A stretch of 64,000 nucleotides of DNA from Oehlia diaphana (taxonomy: Eukaryota; Glomeromycota; Glomeromycetes; Glomerales; Glomeraceae), in the NCBI GenBank assembly GCA_003833135.1, contig QZLH01000393.1, forward strand, positions 8,908 to 72,907, given 5' to 3'. The position numbers were made by a program, and so were the translations under genes. Of this stretch, positions 1 through 12,327 are shown in pieces. Each line of letters opens with the position of its first letter. The first letter of the stretch is position 1. The notes beneath the pieces were generated by a model, which worked only from the letters and a program-made list of their open reading frames with translations, did not search any database and was not told the DNA's origin.

Positions 1-960
1 TTAAATGGTTAGTGGATGGATGTATAGTTTAATTGGAGTTATAATAATATTCTTATAATTTAAAAAGAAACTTTTTGTCAATAAACTTTAAATATTTATG
101 CTTAAATGGTCAATAGAAAAACTTTTTTTTACATGTTTATTCAAACACAAAAAAATTGAATTTTATTAAATTTTAATATAATAATAAATATCACGTGATA
201 TAGTGAAATTCACCCCTGGTAAATTTTACCTCTGGTGAGCGTTAAAATGATCCTTTTTCAAATATTATATTTAAAAAAATGTTTCAAAATGTTTTTTTGA
301 TATTTTTAATAAAAAATGTTATAAAAACTTTTTTTTTTAACAATATATTTAAAAAACGGTTTGCAATATTTTTTTGATGTTTTAATAAAGAAAATTTCTT
401 AATGTACACTAGTGTTTGAAACACATATTACGTGATTCAATAAAAAAATTTTGTAAAAAAAAATCTAATAAATAAATCTTTAAAAGAAATGTAAATTAAG
501 TGTATTTTGATCTGTTCTGCAAGTTTACTTAGTATGTCATAGATAGTTTTGAATGTTATTTTTGAGTTATTTAACAATCTTTTTTTTACTTTTTTTTTCG
601 TTAAATTTTAACATTGAATGATCAGCATAAAAATTTACTTTTTTTGAAAATTGTGTTCAAACACATAGTGTACAAATAAAAATCATCTTTAATAAAAATG
701 TTGCAAAAATGCTTTTTTAAAGTATTATATTAAAAAAATATTTTGCAACGTTTTTTTATATTATAATTAAAAAATATTGTGAAAATAATTTTCAAAGTAT
801 ATTAAAAAAAATATTTTATAACATATCTTTTTGATGTTTTAATTAAAAAATATTGCAAAAAGATTTTTCTTAATAATATATTTAAAAAATTGTTTTGCAA
901 TATTTTTTTAATAATTTACAGCAAATTGCAAAATTATGCAACTACCTTATAGTTTTTTAA
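1..960. repeat. Degenerate AT-rich repeat array
   Basis: The stretch consists of several imperfect copies of a unit of roughly 60-70 nt. Each copy has a run like TTTTTTGATGTTTTAATAAA followed by AAAAATATTGCAAAA or its variants (for example near 290-380, 700-800 and 820-910). A related run occurs at about 30515-30670. No open reading frame with any recognisable motif is present. A TCACGTGA palindrome sits at 191-198. The array is probably old dispersed repeat material; its family is unknown. Confidence 0.5.
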
Positions 961-3900
961 TTGGAAAATTTGATATTTTTAATTTTCAAAGATCAAGTTT
1001 AAAACTTGTTTATTTAACTTTTTAAAATTAAAATAGAACTAAATAATATGATTTTATACTAGTATTCATATGGGCTGATTTGTTTACTCTGCATTAAAAA
1101 GAGTATTTTAAATTGATTTTCACAATTTTTGTTACTCAAAATTGTTTTGTAATACCAAAAAATCATCTGATTGATGATCACTTGACTAAATAATAAGTTG
1201 ACCCAAAATTTACATTTGCGAAACTTAAATTATTAAATGTAAAAGAGCTGTTAAAAAACCCATTTCACTAGTAAAAAACCCATTTCTCATATATATGGAA
1301 TTTTTAACATATATTTTTAAAAAGTAAGTATATTTTAATAAAATATAAAATAAAATAAAAATTTATATAGTCTTAGTAGCTATAAATGTTTATAAAAATA
1401 TAATAAAAATATTATATAAAGGATGGTATCATAATAGATATTTTCAAACAATAAAAATAATGTTTTTATGTCAGAATTTGTATTACCATCTTTAAACGCA
1501 AATATATCAAGATTCACTGATCTGTTTTTTATAATTTTAGGCTTGTTGAAAAACCCTTATTTTAGACTTTATAGGCGAAAAAAAAGCTTGCCGATTGAAT
1601 CATTAGGCCAATGAAATAAAATTATTCGTTTTTCATGAAAAAAAATTGCTAAATTTGACCCGGCTGCCCAGAAAAAAAATTTATTTTTCAAAAAAGTTTA
1701 GCCGATTCCCTAGATGATGATTGGTTGATTTAATAAATTTTTTTGCCTAGGTCATCGGGTAGAAAAAAAATTTATTTTTTTATGATTATGATTGGTCAAA
1801 ACTAAAATCACATGACTAAATAAAATAAATTTTTTTATCTTTTTGTAACATTTACATGATCCACCTGGTCATGAGAAATGAACAATTTTATTTACTTGGC
1901 CTTAGATTTGGAGATATTTATGTTTAAAGTTGAAGTACAAACTTTTTAATATGCTTAAATGCAAATATCTTGTGATCCACTGATTCATTTTTTATAAATT
2001 TATGCTCTTTGGAAAGCCCTTGATCTGCTTTATATGAACGAAAAAAGAGCTTGCTAATTGGATCATTAGATCTGGAGATATTTACGTTTAAAGTTGTTTG
2101 TCTACCTTTAATTAAAATATTGATTTTATTACATTTTTATTATATAAAATACTATATAATATACAGTAAATTGAGGATGAGTATTAAAAAATATTTATTT
2201 AATATTATTATACTATATTTGGTAAATATTTTTTTAAATTAATATAATTCTTAGCACTTACTATATGTGTTAAAAATTTGTATCTAAAGATGGATTTTAG
2301 TTATTACTAATAAGAAAAATTAAAAATATCAAGTTTTTAAACTAAAAAATCATAAGGTGGTCATATAATTTTGCAATCAGTTATAATAAAAATGTTGTAA
2401 CCCATTTTTCTGAAAATAAAGCTTAAATCTAGCTTAGCTCAAGTTAGCTTGTGTGAAACTTTAGTTGCAGTATTGCTTTTGCAATAAGATGATAATTCTG
2501 AAGTATCTCAAAGAATACTAATATATCTTAGTTAGCAAAAAATATAAGATGATCAAGCAAGCCAAAAAAATTAATGAGTGTTTAGATTGTACTCACAAAC
2601 TTACAGTTTTATCTGATATTATATCAATGCTAAGAAAATTAAAAGTATTTTAAGAGGATTCTGCTTATTTATAAGATAGACCACCTAAACCTAAGGTAAA
2701 AATCATATATAAAAAAGAAATAATTTTTTTCCTTTTAGCTAATTAACTAATAGAATTTAAGAAAAAAGTAAGGTAAAAATCATTAGTAAGGGCTAATTTT
2801 CTACAGTAACTTTTATTATAAGTAAGTGGGGTCCTATTTTAAGGAATTTATCAGAATGATCAGTAAATCTTAATTTTAGGATGTAGAAGTTGTAGAGAGG
2901 TTTTGTTACTAACCATTTTCCTATTATTTTCATTTTTTGTTTCATTTTATTTCTTAGTTAATAAAACTCTGACCAGATATACTTGAAATAAAAAAATATA
3001 TATATATTTATATATAAATATTATATAATATATATAGACCTGATTTGAAACTTAATTCCCCCATCCTCTTTTAAATCAGCTGATTTCTGGCATGCTTCTA
3101 ATAGTTTAACTTGTTTTTAATAAATGTACAGTGGATAAAAATTTCTAAAAAATGTTTCTGGTAAAATATATTATATAGGTCAAGTTAGTACCTCATGGTG
3201 GGTTAAGGATATTTGTATTCAATTTCGTGCCTTGCCTCAAGATTTCTAAGTAAAATTCCACCTCTATGTGACCAGTGATGTTTAAGGGGGCGTGAAAATA
3301 TTTTTTTCACAAGTACTTAAAAACGGTGGGGTGTAACGCGGGGTGACATTTTATGCAGATCACGTGGGGTGAAAAATCTTGGGGCGACGCTGGGGTAGAT
3401 TACCTTAATTGGACACTATAAATAGCCAAACGACCCCCATATATAGTTAAATATACAAAGTATTTTATACTTACCGTGTTGCATGTGATTTCATTACATA
3501 ATAAACCACTTAGCGTCACTGGGAACAAAAATCGTAATTAACCCTCTAATAATCTTATCATAATCCCTAATTCTTGAGGTAATATTAGGTAAGTTTATTC
3601 CAATCATTACATAGCATCGAAATATTCATAAAAAAATTCATCCAATTAATCTTGTTTAATAAATTTATAAAACACTGTTTTTTTTATTTTAAAAAAAAGC
3701 ACAAGTTATAACTGCAGTTCTGTTAATTCTAATATTCCTTAAATGGTTTTAATATATTGTTTTCATAAAAAAATTTCGGTGGCTGAATCTACAATTCTAC
3801 ATGCGCACCTGATGTTGTCGTCATTAATTATGCTATAAATATAAAGTATCATTAAACTCTATTCAAAAGTATTTTCAAGACCAAAGCAGCTTAAATCGTT

Positions 3901-4001
3901 CGAAATATCGTTTCGGATAAATAATTTCTTAATATATATCGAAAATTTAGTTTAGTTTACTATAACACACTTGCTTTTTTTCTTCACATGCTTTTTGTAG
4001 T
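961..4001. other. Intergenic AT-rich DNA upstream of the LAMMER kinase
   Basis: No gene is supported. A block near 1495-1620 recurs imperfectly at about 1965-2090. Both carry a CACTGAT..TTTTTTATAA start, an AAAGC..TTGCC/TTGCT stretch and a GATCATTAG-like segment, so this is a direct repeat pair. An AT microsatellite lies near 2995-3035. A G-rich patch (3285-3405) precedes a TATA-like CTATAAATAGCC near 3416. A second TATA-like TATAAATATAAA lies near 3834, about 165 nt before the kinase ATG, and may belong to its promoter. The promoter assignment is inference. Confidence 0.4.
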
Positions 4002-6148
4002 ATGTCAACAATAATCATGTCAGCAACAAATACTAGACCTACAAGAACGTCCCGCCGAAAACGGCCACCAAACCCAAATTGGCGTGAAGATTTTTATCGC
4101 AATGGAAGACCGGATGAACAGGAAGTAATAGTTATTTCGGATTCTCCTACACCACCTCCTGTGCACATCCGAAAACCACCTTCGCAAATTGAGACGAGGG
4201 GTATGAAACGTGGAAGGCGTTCTCCACCACAGTTATCTGACACTCAACAGCTACAGTCTTCACAGGTGTCACTTCAATCAATTTCAGCTGTTCCAACGCA
4301 TAAAAGGCGACGGAAGCCTGGAATTCAGACAGCTCAAATTCACCAACAATATAATGATACGTCCTATCGTTCTTACATTTCAACGAGTTCACATACTTCT
4401 GCACATTATCGAGAGCCAATTTCGGCGAGAGAGGTGGGTAAAAACTTGTATCATTGATATTGAAAGATTCATCCTTTATACTTTTGACTAAATTCTTATT
4501 CCTTTATAGTCTTATTCATCCGCATCTTCATCACGTCAAGCAATAATACCCAGTCATGATGATAAAGATGGGCATTACATTGTAAAGATTGGCGATGATT
4601 TGACTTCAAGATGTAAATTCGTTGTCACCTTTTTTTTTTTAACTTCACATTAGACATATAATGTCAATCCAAAGAAAAAAGAAATATAGTTGACTTTTTT
4701 AATGGGAAAATCATTTGATTTTAACATAATTTTACAGACAGAATTACTCGCCAGCTGGGTCAGGGTACTTTCGGAAAAGTTGTACAATGTTTCGATCGTG
4801 TTTCAAATCGACACGTTGCGATTAAAATTATTCGTGCGGTACAAAAGTATCGTGATGCAAGTAAAATCGAGATAAGAGTTTTAAACACTTTAAGAGATCA
4901 AGACCCTTCAAATCTTTAGTAAGTTATTTCTTATTATAATAATATCCTCTATTTAAAATTTGAAGAAATAAATTCTAATATAATTTAATTCTAGCAAATG
5001 CATCCATCTTCGAGATTGGTTCGATTTCCGCAACCATATTTGTATGGTTTTCGATTTATATGGTTGTTCATTATTTGACTTCTTAAAGCAAAATGATTTT
5101 GCGCCTTTTCCGATGAATCAAATTCAACATATAGCGAAGCAGTTGTTAAATTCTGTGGCCTGTGTGTAGTTCACCAAAATATTTAATCCGATAATTCATT
5201 CTTTTCCTAGCTAAAATTTTTATTTAATTATGTAGTTTTACACTCGTTGCGTTTAGTACATACGGATTTGAAACCGGAGAATATTCTATTAGTAAATGAT
5301 CAATGTAAAACTATACCTTCGAAGGTAAGCTTGCACTTTTATTTCTTGACAAATTACAAATTAGATTAATTATGTTTAATTATCTATATAGCGTTCAAAA
5401 CGTATGTTATTGGACACAGATGTAAGATTAATCGACTTTGGTAGTGCAACATTTGACGATGAATATCATTCATCTGTCGTTTCGACTCGACATTATCGAG
5501 CACCAGAAGTTATATTAGGTAATGTCGAATTTTCTAAAAAACCGAAATAAATTCAAGATTTAGATTTATGGTTTTACAATTTATATAGGATTAGGGTGGT
5601 CATATTCTTGTGATCTCTGGTCTGTTGGTTGTATTCTTGTTGAGCTGTTCACGGGAGAAGCCCTGTTTCAAACTCATGAAAATTTAGAACATTTGGCAAT
5701 GATGGAACATGTTCTTGGTAAAATTCCAGATAGGCTTGTTCGACAAATGAGGTACGTAAATTCTTATCTCGTCAATACATTCGTTCTTTTTTCTGACATA
5801 TTTTTTTCTCGTAACTAGCCGACATCATCAGTCAAAGTATTTTAGGGGAAGTAGATTACTTAATTTTCCTAACGACGATACAACAAAACAGAGCCGCAAA
5901 TATGTCAAGTCGTTACGTAGTTTGAATGTAAGTGAATTTGTTATCTTTAAATTTTAAGTGCCTTAATTAATTACACTGTTTTGTAGGAAATTATCGAGCC
6001 TGAAAAATCAACTTTTAAAAACCAATTTTATGATCTTTTGCGGCAATTGTTGTTATATGATCCAACTGAAAGAATTTCAGCGCGCACTGCGCTTAGACAC
6101 CCTTTTTTTTACATGTTTTTTGATGAGGAGGGTAGACATATTCGCTAA
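4002..6148 (+). CDS. LAMMER-type dual-specificity protein kinase (CLK/Kns1 family)
   Basis: Nine exons give a 510-aa protein: 4002-4433, 4510-4612, 4738-4918, 4995-5161, 5236-5324, 5392-5518, 5589-5751, 5819-5927, 5987-6148. The first about 160 residues are basic, Ser/Pro/Arg rich and probably disordered. The kinase domain follows, with a glycine loop GQGTFGKV (186-193), the ATP lysine in HVAIKII (K208), HTDLKPEN (303-310), DFG (339-341), STRHYRAPE and the family signature at 400-407. CLK/LAMMER kinases phosphorylate SR splicing factors and act in nucleus and cytoplasm. The signature reads EHLAMMEH, with His instead of the eponymous Arg. All catalytic residues are present, so an active enzyme is expected. 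The ATG chosen is the first in the long open exon; an ATG at 4018 in the same frame is an alternative start. Confidence 0.95.
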
Positions 6149-7358
6149 GGGGATATCTATAAATTAAATATATTGGCAAGAAATAATTTTCTTTCCTATT
6201 CTGTATATATAGATTTGCTGGGATTTAATTGTGAACATTTTTTATTTTATTTGCTTGTAGCCAAATCATAACTCGATTTGATTCAAATCGTTTTGTTTAT
6301 TTGTATTCATTTGATTTTTTTAATACATGTGTTTTTTATGCATGTATTTTTTTTTATTTGAGATTATATATTTTTTTTTTGTTATCGATAATATGTTGCT
6401 TCAATTCAGCATTTTTAATAGCTTGTTGGAGCATACAAGCAAAAAAAATTATCTCTATATCAAATTTATGTTGATCAGTCTACACGTTTTCTTTAGATTT
6501 ACGATATTCAGAAGTCAATGAAAATCGATTACCACGAACAAAAAAAAAAAATATGGGAGAATTTGGATCTAAAACATGGGTAAGCTTTAAATCTAGTGAA
6601 ATATTATGATATATACTTAAAGTAAAGCTGGGTTTGGATAATTTAGATATAATTTTATTTAACTTAGTTAACAAAATTTTTGAATATGTGCTCGGTTCAA
6701 ATTTCTTTTCCGTTAAGTTGGTATTTAAATATTCAACTTGAGGTTCTGCATTCAAACAATATATTGAATTGAATTCAGGAATTTCATCTAACCTATAAAT
6801 CCTATTACATAATTTGTAGGTATATGTTTGAATGGTGAACTTATCCAAGTAATTTTGGTAATTAATGTTTTGTAGTACAAGCAACTACTAGTATAAATAT
6901 TTTATTATTTATAAAAGGTATAGAAGTTTCATTAAAAATTTTTTTTTTTCATGTATAAATTTCCGTAAATGTTGTAATTATTTAAAAATAGTAGCCAGTA
7001 ATTGAATATTAAATGAATCATATCATCATTTCTAAGCCACAAAGAACAAAAAAAATCATCAAAGCCTCTGAGCTAAGCCGCTACAACTCTTTTCAATTAC
7101 ATTTAAATTCATTAAAGTTAATCAATTCATTAATATGTGAACATTTTTCTTACTTTGAAACCCATTCTTTATCAAAAAGTAAACACTAAACAAGTATTGA
7201 ACGTGGATTCTAAACATTTCAAATTCCCAGAATTTTGAAATTAGTTAGTCGTTTAGGTATTAAATATTTATTTTTTTTTTTTTAACTAATCGAAATTTGT
7301 TCAAAATTTTTTATAAGCTATCAAACTGTCTTCAATTTCTCAAAGCCTCGAGGGAGGC
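6149..7358. other. Intergenic: kinase 3' region and Myb/C2H2 gene 5' region
   Basis: The DNA is AT rich with long T runs. One minus-strand open frame of 134 codons (6480-6884) has no motif, a low-complexity FFFFF segment and no recognised relative. I cannot say whether it is coding. Nothing else is supported. Confidence 0.4.
6480..6884 (-). CDS. Hypothetical open frame, doubtful
   Basis: This is a 134-codon ATG-started frame lying between two plus-strand genes. The composition is Leu/Asn/Tyr/Lys rich, and a run of five Phe comes from an A tract. No signal peptide, membrane segment or conserved motif is visible. In DNA this AT-rich a frame of this length is uncommon but can arise by chance. 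It could be a single-exon gene, a transposon remnant or noise. Confidence 0.15.
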   Translation of the reverse strand: MLVLQNINYQNYLDKFTIQTYTYKLCNRIYRLDEIPEFNSIYCLNAEPQVEYLNTNLTEKKFEPSTYSKILLTKLNKIISKLSKPSFTLSIYHNISLDLKLTHVLDPNSPIFFFFVRGNRFSLTSEYRKSKENV

Positions 7359-9026
7359 ATGGTGCCACCAAGTCAAACAATTAACGCGTGGATTGAAACT
7401 AATCTCTTTCAAGACTTTGCCACCATGCCGACGGGTCAAGGAAACAACTCGTCTACAAAACAAGTCATTGGTGGCAAAACAGAAATAAAAGTAAAGAGAC
7501 GGATAACTAGGTCAATGTCTCAATCACTTGATGCTGCCGACACACAAAAGTCTATTGAAGAAACTTTGTATCAAGTAATTGATGATAATTCTACTACTAT
7601 TGGTGCAAAGATAAAAAATTATAAAAAGGATAATTTTGATACAACAGTTGAAAACAATTCAGAACAATTGGATGATTTAGAAGAACAAACAGCTGCTGCA
7701 CAGGTCTTACAATTATTGGGACTTGCTAATGTTCCTGAAGATTCCTCTCCAAGGTCTTCAGAAAACGGGAATGAAAATTCAGATTCTCGATCAGGTTTAG
7801 ATATAGTAGGGAGCCTTGTTGAAGCCGTATTATCTCAACAAAATTCAGTAACAGCTAATATGACAGAGACTAATATTACTTGTTTCAGTTTTCCTGAGTG
7901 GACGTCCGAGGAAGATGAATTGTTAAAAACTGGTGTTAAAAATTTTGGATATGGCAAGTGGGAAGAAATAGCTTCTACGATTTCTGGACGCACAAAGAAT
8001 CAATGTAAAGAACGTTGGGACATTATTTCATCACTTAATAGTGATGAATCAAACTCTTTACAAGATGAAGAAATAGAAGAGGAAACATTGTTAGATCATA
8101 CATATTTTGGTACTGATTGGGGAGAAATTCAAAAGATAACGGATTCGCAACTTAATGCGGATTCGTCAACATCTACAGATGCAACTGTGAACATTTCAAT
8201 TGATTGGAATAGTGTTGTAAATCCCCCCATTATTCCTGTTACAATTCAAAACCAAAACGAGGATAATGATATAAAGGAAGTATCTTCACCAATACAGTCA
8301 CCAAATCTTAAATATTCGAGCCAGGATATAAATGGACCTCAGCAAGTCGAAAATTCATTGAATGAAACAACAGGATTATCGACAGATTTGCCTGCAGATT
8401 TGCTAATGACAGCAATGACTGAAAATCCTGAATTTTTCTATCCAGCGACGACAAATGATTATTCTAATGTTCCTTATTCAGGGGAACCAGAAACTTTTCT
8501 TATCTCCGACGAAAACGCAAATATACCATCACAACCCAGACATAATGAAAAATTAAATGAAACAAAAAACTCTAAGCGACGGAAAACATCATCAATAACA
8601 TCAGATACAGATTCTGGACAAAACTCTCACGGCATGGCTGGTGATGAACAATCTTCTAATATTGGATATGCTTGTTTATATCCGCATTGTAATAAAACTT
8701 TTGCTCGGTTATACAACTTAAAGTCGCATCAACGTACACATTCAACTGATCGGCCATATAAATGTGCTTCTTGTGATACGGCATTTGCAAGAAATCACGA
8801 TTTAAAACGACATCAAAAAATCCATGAGAATGCTAAGCCGTATAAATGTCTTGGATGTGCTAAATTATTTTCGAGGTTTGTTTGACAATTTGAATGATTC
8901 GTCTGAATAATTGTTTATATATCTTAGGTTTTTGATATCTCATGTAGATTAGATGCACTCAGAAGACATAAACATAATCCAAAAAGTCGCGATTCATGTC
9001 GTGAATCGGAAATAGCAGAAGCATGA
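7359..9026 (+). CDS. Myb/SANT plus three C2H2 zinc fingers transcription factor
   Basis: Two exons (7359-8875, 8948-9026) give 531 aa. A single Myb/SANT repeat spans about residues 178-226: FPEWTSEEDELL, GYGKWEEIAS and CKERWDIISS supply the spaced tryptophans. A long acidic, Ser/Asn-rich linker follows. A basic SKRRK patch at about 405 may be a nuclear signal. Three C2H2 fingers close the protein: CLYPHC..HQRTH (about 439-461), CASC..HQKIH (469-489) and CLGC..HKH (497-517). The third finger is completed only by splicing to exon 2, which supports the intron. It is most likely a nuclear DNA-binding regulator; targets are unknown. The start is the first ATG of the open exon, and an upstream non-coding exon cannot be excluded. 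Confidence 0.85.
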
Positions 9027-9418
9027 AAGTATTGGTAGGAAAAATAAAATGTAAATATTGCACAGTTAGATGTATAATTTATTTATTTCATGATTGCTTT
9101 ATTGGGAAATTATTTTGAAATTTATATTTAACATTCATTGTGTTTGCATATAGTTCTAAATACGGACAATTCTTTTGATTTTTGAACAATTTATTATGAT
9201 GGATTTATGAATTCATTATTAGCTGTCAAAATATGCTTCCGAATCCCTTATGGTAGAAAAAAAAAGCCATTTTATGAACCTATTATCTTATTTTGATTTC
9301 GAGTATATTAAAAATTAATTTCTTATCATTATTAATCCTCCACAGTTTTAAAACGAAACGCAGTTTTAAAACGGACGAGACCTTCAACATTAATCTCGTT
9401 TTTTTTTTCTTTTTTTTT

Positions 9419-9477
<59 letters not shown>

Positions 9478-9645
9478 TTTAAATTTACAATAAATTGTGG
9501 TTTGTAATTTGTAAGATTGTAAAGATGTTATTTATTTGGAAATAAAGGTCAATGATGTAACAGCAATTTGTGGTACGTCACGGGTTCATACATATATATA
9601 TACAATAATTCCCTCATAGAATCAATTCCCCCGTAGTATATTAAT
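9027..9645. repeat. Intergenic with about 78-nt poly-T tract
   Basis: A nearly pure T run occupies about 9399-9476, interrupted by two C bases. Just upstream, CAGTTTTAAAACG occurs twice as a direct repeat (about 9341-9375). No gene is seen. The exact run length is likely to be unreliable in the assembly. An A/T-rich TATATATATATA stretch near 9592-9602 could serve as the core promoter of the following gene. Confidence 0.6.
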
Positions 9646-10553
9646 ATGCAAAATAAATCTTGTCTTATTTGTCATGTTCTTTTTGCTTCAGTTTCGTCTC
9701 TTGAAACTCCGTTTTTGACTAAATGTTGTAATCGCTGGGTTTGTGATAGCTGTTTAGAACAGAATCGAAGATATTATACGTATTGTCCATTTTGTCAAGA
9801 AATTTCAATTACCTATAGAAATACATCATACACTGATTGTTCTTTACCAACATACGAGGAAGTTATTTACAATGATTTAAATAAACCTAACAACACATTA
9901 AATTATTTCAATGAAAAATCGGATAAGAAATTGGACGAGATAAGTAATTATAATGCAATTCATTATGTTAAAAAAGATGATACTTTGATTGGGTTGGCTT
10001 TTAGTTACGGAGTTGAGGTATTTGACTCAATTTATGAGGCACAGTAAATTTTACTATATGTATTTTTAACTAACTTTCCTTCCAGATAGCGGATATTCGT
10101 AAAGCAAATCGATTATTTGACAATAATATTATAGCTCGTTCGACTCTGATTATCCCTAACTATGTCGGTCCTTCCTTATCAGAGAAGTTTTCGGAGGAAG
10201 AAGGTAAATAATTAGTCAATTACTTATTTATATTCATCATAATGTTTTCATAATGTTTAATAAATGTTAATTTAATTCTTTGTAAGAAAAAAAAATGTTA
10301 GTAAAACGTTTTCAGATACGATCTAAATGTATTGATCCAATAGAGGCCAAGTTTTATATGGAGCAATCAAATTACAATATTGAAAATGGTAAGTATTTTA
10401 TTCTTTTTTTTTATTTGAATGAGACTATGTTAAATTCTAATTTATTTGGTGAAATCAGCCGCACAGCTTTATCGGGATGATATATTATGGGAGATGCAGC
10501 ATCCAATGAAAGAAAATGTTAAATCTAAAAACAATAAAAGAAAAGTAGTATAA
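9646..10553 (+). CDS. Zinc-finger (RING-like) plus LysM domain protein
   Basis: Four exons (9646-10017, 10086-10203, 10287-10388, 10459-10553) give 228 aa. The N terminus has paired cysteines C6/C9, C27/C28, C33/C36 and C47/C50, the spacing of a RING-like or treble-clef zinc site. An LPTYEEV stretch (67-73) resembles a PY motif. A LysM domain spans about 106-150 (HYVKKDDTLIGLA, then IADIRKANRL, then LIIPNY after the first splice). The tail (NIENAAAQLYRDDILWE) resembles a small helical UBA-like segment. There is no signal peptide, so this is probably an intracellular LysM protein rather than a chitin-masking effector. The gene is convergent with RLP24, whose stop lies 113 nt away. Confidence 0.8.
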
Positions 10554-10666
10554 TTATATTTAGATATTACAACAACATTTGAAATTCTGGGAGTACGGTT
10601 ATAAATAATTAATAATTTATATTTAACGTCATTATTGTGTGAACCGAACTTACTTTAAAGAACACA

Positions 10667-11336
10667 TCATAAAATTTCCATATCACTATTCTGTTGCATT
10701 TTCTCAGTGACTTTGGCAATTTGTGCCTTAATCTTGGCAGAAGGAGCTCCAATAAGTTCAATATTCGTTTGAATTTCGCGTATATTTTCTGCCTTTTCAC
10801 GTTCCTTGTTGCTAGACATTCTATAATTAAAACCGATAACAATTAATATTAATCCATAGTATGAAATTTGAGTTAATGATTACCTATTCTTGTAAAAGAC
10901 ACGTTCACGTTTAGCTCTAATTTCAGAAATCCGCTTAATAGCTTTAACAGTCGTGGCCATTAGTTCTCGATCATATCGAACTGGTACATTACGGCGTTTT
11001 TCAAACTCGAATGTAGAGTCCTGGAATTGTACTTTTTAATTTCATTTTTTTTTTAGTCACATAATTAAATATTTAAGGTAACATACAATGGCCATTTCTT
11101 TGCCAGCAGCCTTCCTAAATGCTTTAGTCCAACGAACTTTGCGAGGATTACGTTTGTGCTTGAAAGCAGCATGACATTTGCTTCTGCAAAAGCGAAACAT
11201 CTATAAATAGATCAATATAATTTCCGAATTTAATTAAAAGCATATGTAGAGGTACCTTGCTGTCGTTTCTAACGAACATAGTTCCATGACCAGGATATAT
11301 TGTAGAAGAACAAAAATAACATTTTTCTAAACGCAT
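10667..11336 (-). CDS. RLP24: Ribosome biogenesis protein RLP24 (L24e family)
   Basis: Four exons on the minus strand (11336-11256, 11200-11087, 11020-10884, 10820-10667) give 161 aa. The N-terminal L24e zinc ribbon has CYFCSS and [11 protein letters not shown], then [13 protein letters not shown] after the first splice. [19 protein letters not shown] and [12 protein letters not shown] follow and mark RLP24/RSL24D1 rather than ribosomal L24 itself. RLP24 occupies the L24 site in pre-60S particles and recruits the AAA-ATPase Drg1/Afg2 before export. Length fits the shorter animal form (about 160 aa). It is divergent from SNU13 across about 380 nt, two RNA and ribosome assembly genes possibly sharing control. 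Confidence 0.95.
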
Positions 11337-11720
11337 TTTTTGATGGTTAGAATAAAATTTTCAGACACTGATTCATTTCATTATTTCAAATTAATTTTCG
11401 GTAACGTGACTTGACAAAATTGATTGGTTGTATCGTACAAGCTTTAACTTTAAAATCATGTGATCATTAACCTCTCACTTATGAATGCTACGCGTTTTGG
11501 TGTTTTGAGTATGAAGCTGTCAAGCTGGGTGAATGTATCCATACCGTATTTTGCGGCCACAGTACCCAGTACCCTACAAAAAAAGTTTACCCGGCCACCG
11601 GTATAGTAGTACAAAGTCACGTTACCAAAAATTTTCTTTTAGTACTTTATATATAATCAACATCATCGTAGTAAAAAATCTAAAGTCATACATAATAAAT
11701 CATATAAATACATTTAGCAA
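11337..11720. promoter_or_regulatory. Divergent promoter region RLP24/SNU13
   Basis: 384 nt separate the two start codons. The region is less AT rich than most intergenic DNA here and holds ATCATGTGATCAT near 11455 and CCGGCCACCGGT at about 11592. No clear TATA box is seen. Shared regulation is inference from arrangement and function. Confidence 0.4.
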
Positions 11721-12327
11721 ATGGTAAATATTTTATATTACTTTAAATTATATAATTTCGCTCAAATCTTTTTACTTTTTTTTATAAAAGGCTGCAACTA
11801 TTGTCAATCCTAAAGCATTCCCTTTGGCTGATGCTGAATTAACCAGTCAAATACTTGATCTTGTTCAGCAAGCTTTACATTATAAGCAATTAAAAAAAGG
11901 TGCTAACGAAGGTAAATGCTCATTAAAATCTGAGGATAAGTTAATCTTTCGCAAAGGATGTTATTTATTCAATTGAAATGCCTTTAGCTACCAAAACGCT
12001 TAATCGTGGAATGTCAGAATTTATCGTGATGACTGCAGACACTGAACCAATTGAAATTTTATTACATCTTCCATTGTTATGTGAAGATAAGGTGAAAATA
12101 AAAATCATTTTAAAGCATAGAAAATTTTATTAATAGAATTATTAATAAGGTAAATTAACTTTTAACAGAATGTTCCATACGTTTTTGTACCTTCAAAGAC
12201 TGCTTTAGGACGTGCTTGTGGAGTATCTCGTGCGGTTATTGCTGCTTCTATAATAAGCAACGAAGCTTCCGAGCTTAAACCTCAAATTCAACAGATAAAG
12301 TCACGAATTGAAAGATTATTGATATAA
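11721..12327 (+). CDS. SNU13: SNU13/15.5K (NHP2-like) RNA-binding protein
   Basis: Four exons (11721-11723, 11791-11911, 11988-12091, 12169-12327) give 128 aa, the usual length. The first coding exon is only the ATG, followed at once by a GT donor. The second exon opens with [14 protein letters not shown], the canonical SNU13 start. The L7Ae/kink-turn-binding core is seen in [51 protein letters not shown] and [10 protein letters not shown]. The protein binds kink-turns in U4 snRNA (U4/U6.U5 tri-snRNP) and in box C/D snoRNPs, in nucleus and nucleolus. Conservation over the whole length makes the call secure. It is convergent with NEDD8. Confidence 0.96.

Noticed and set aside
4147..4491. Antisense and alternative frames over kinase exon 1
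   Set aside because: Shadows of the kinase coding frame, which is fixed by splice phase to a conserved domain.
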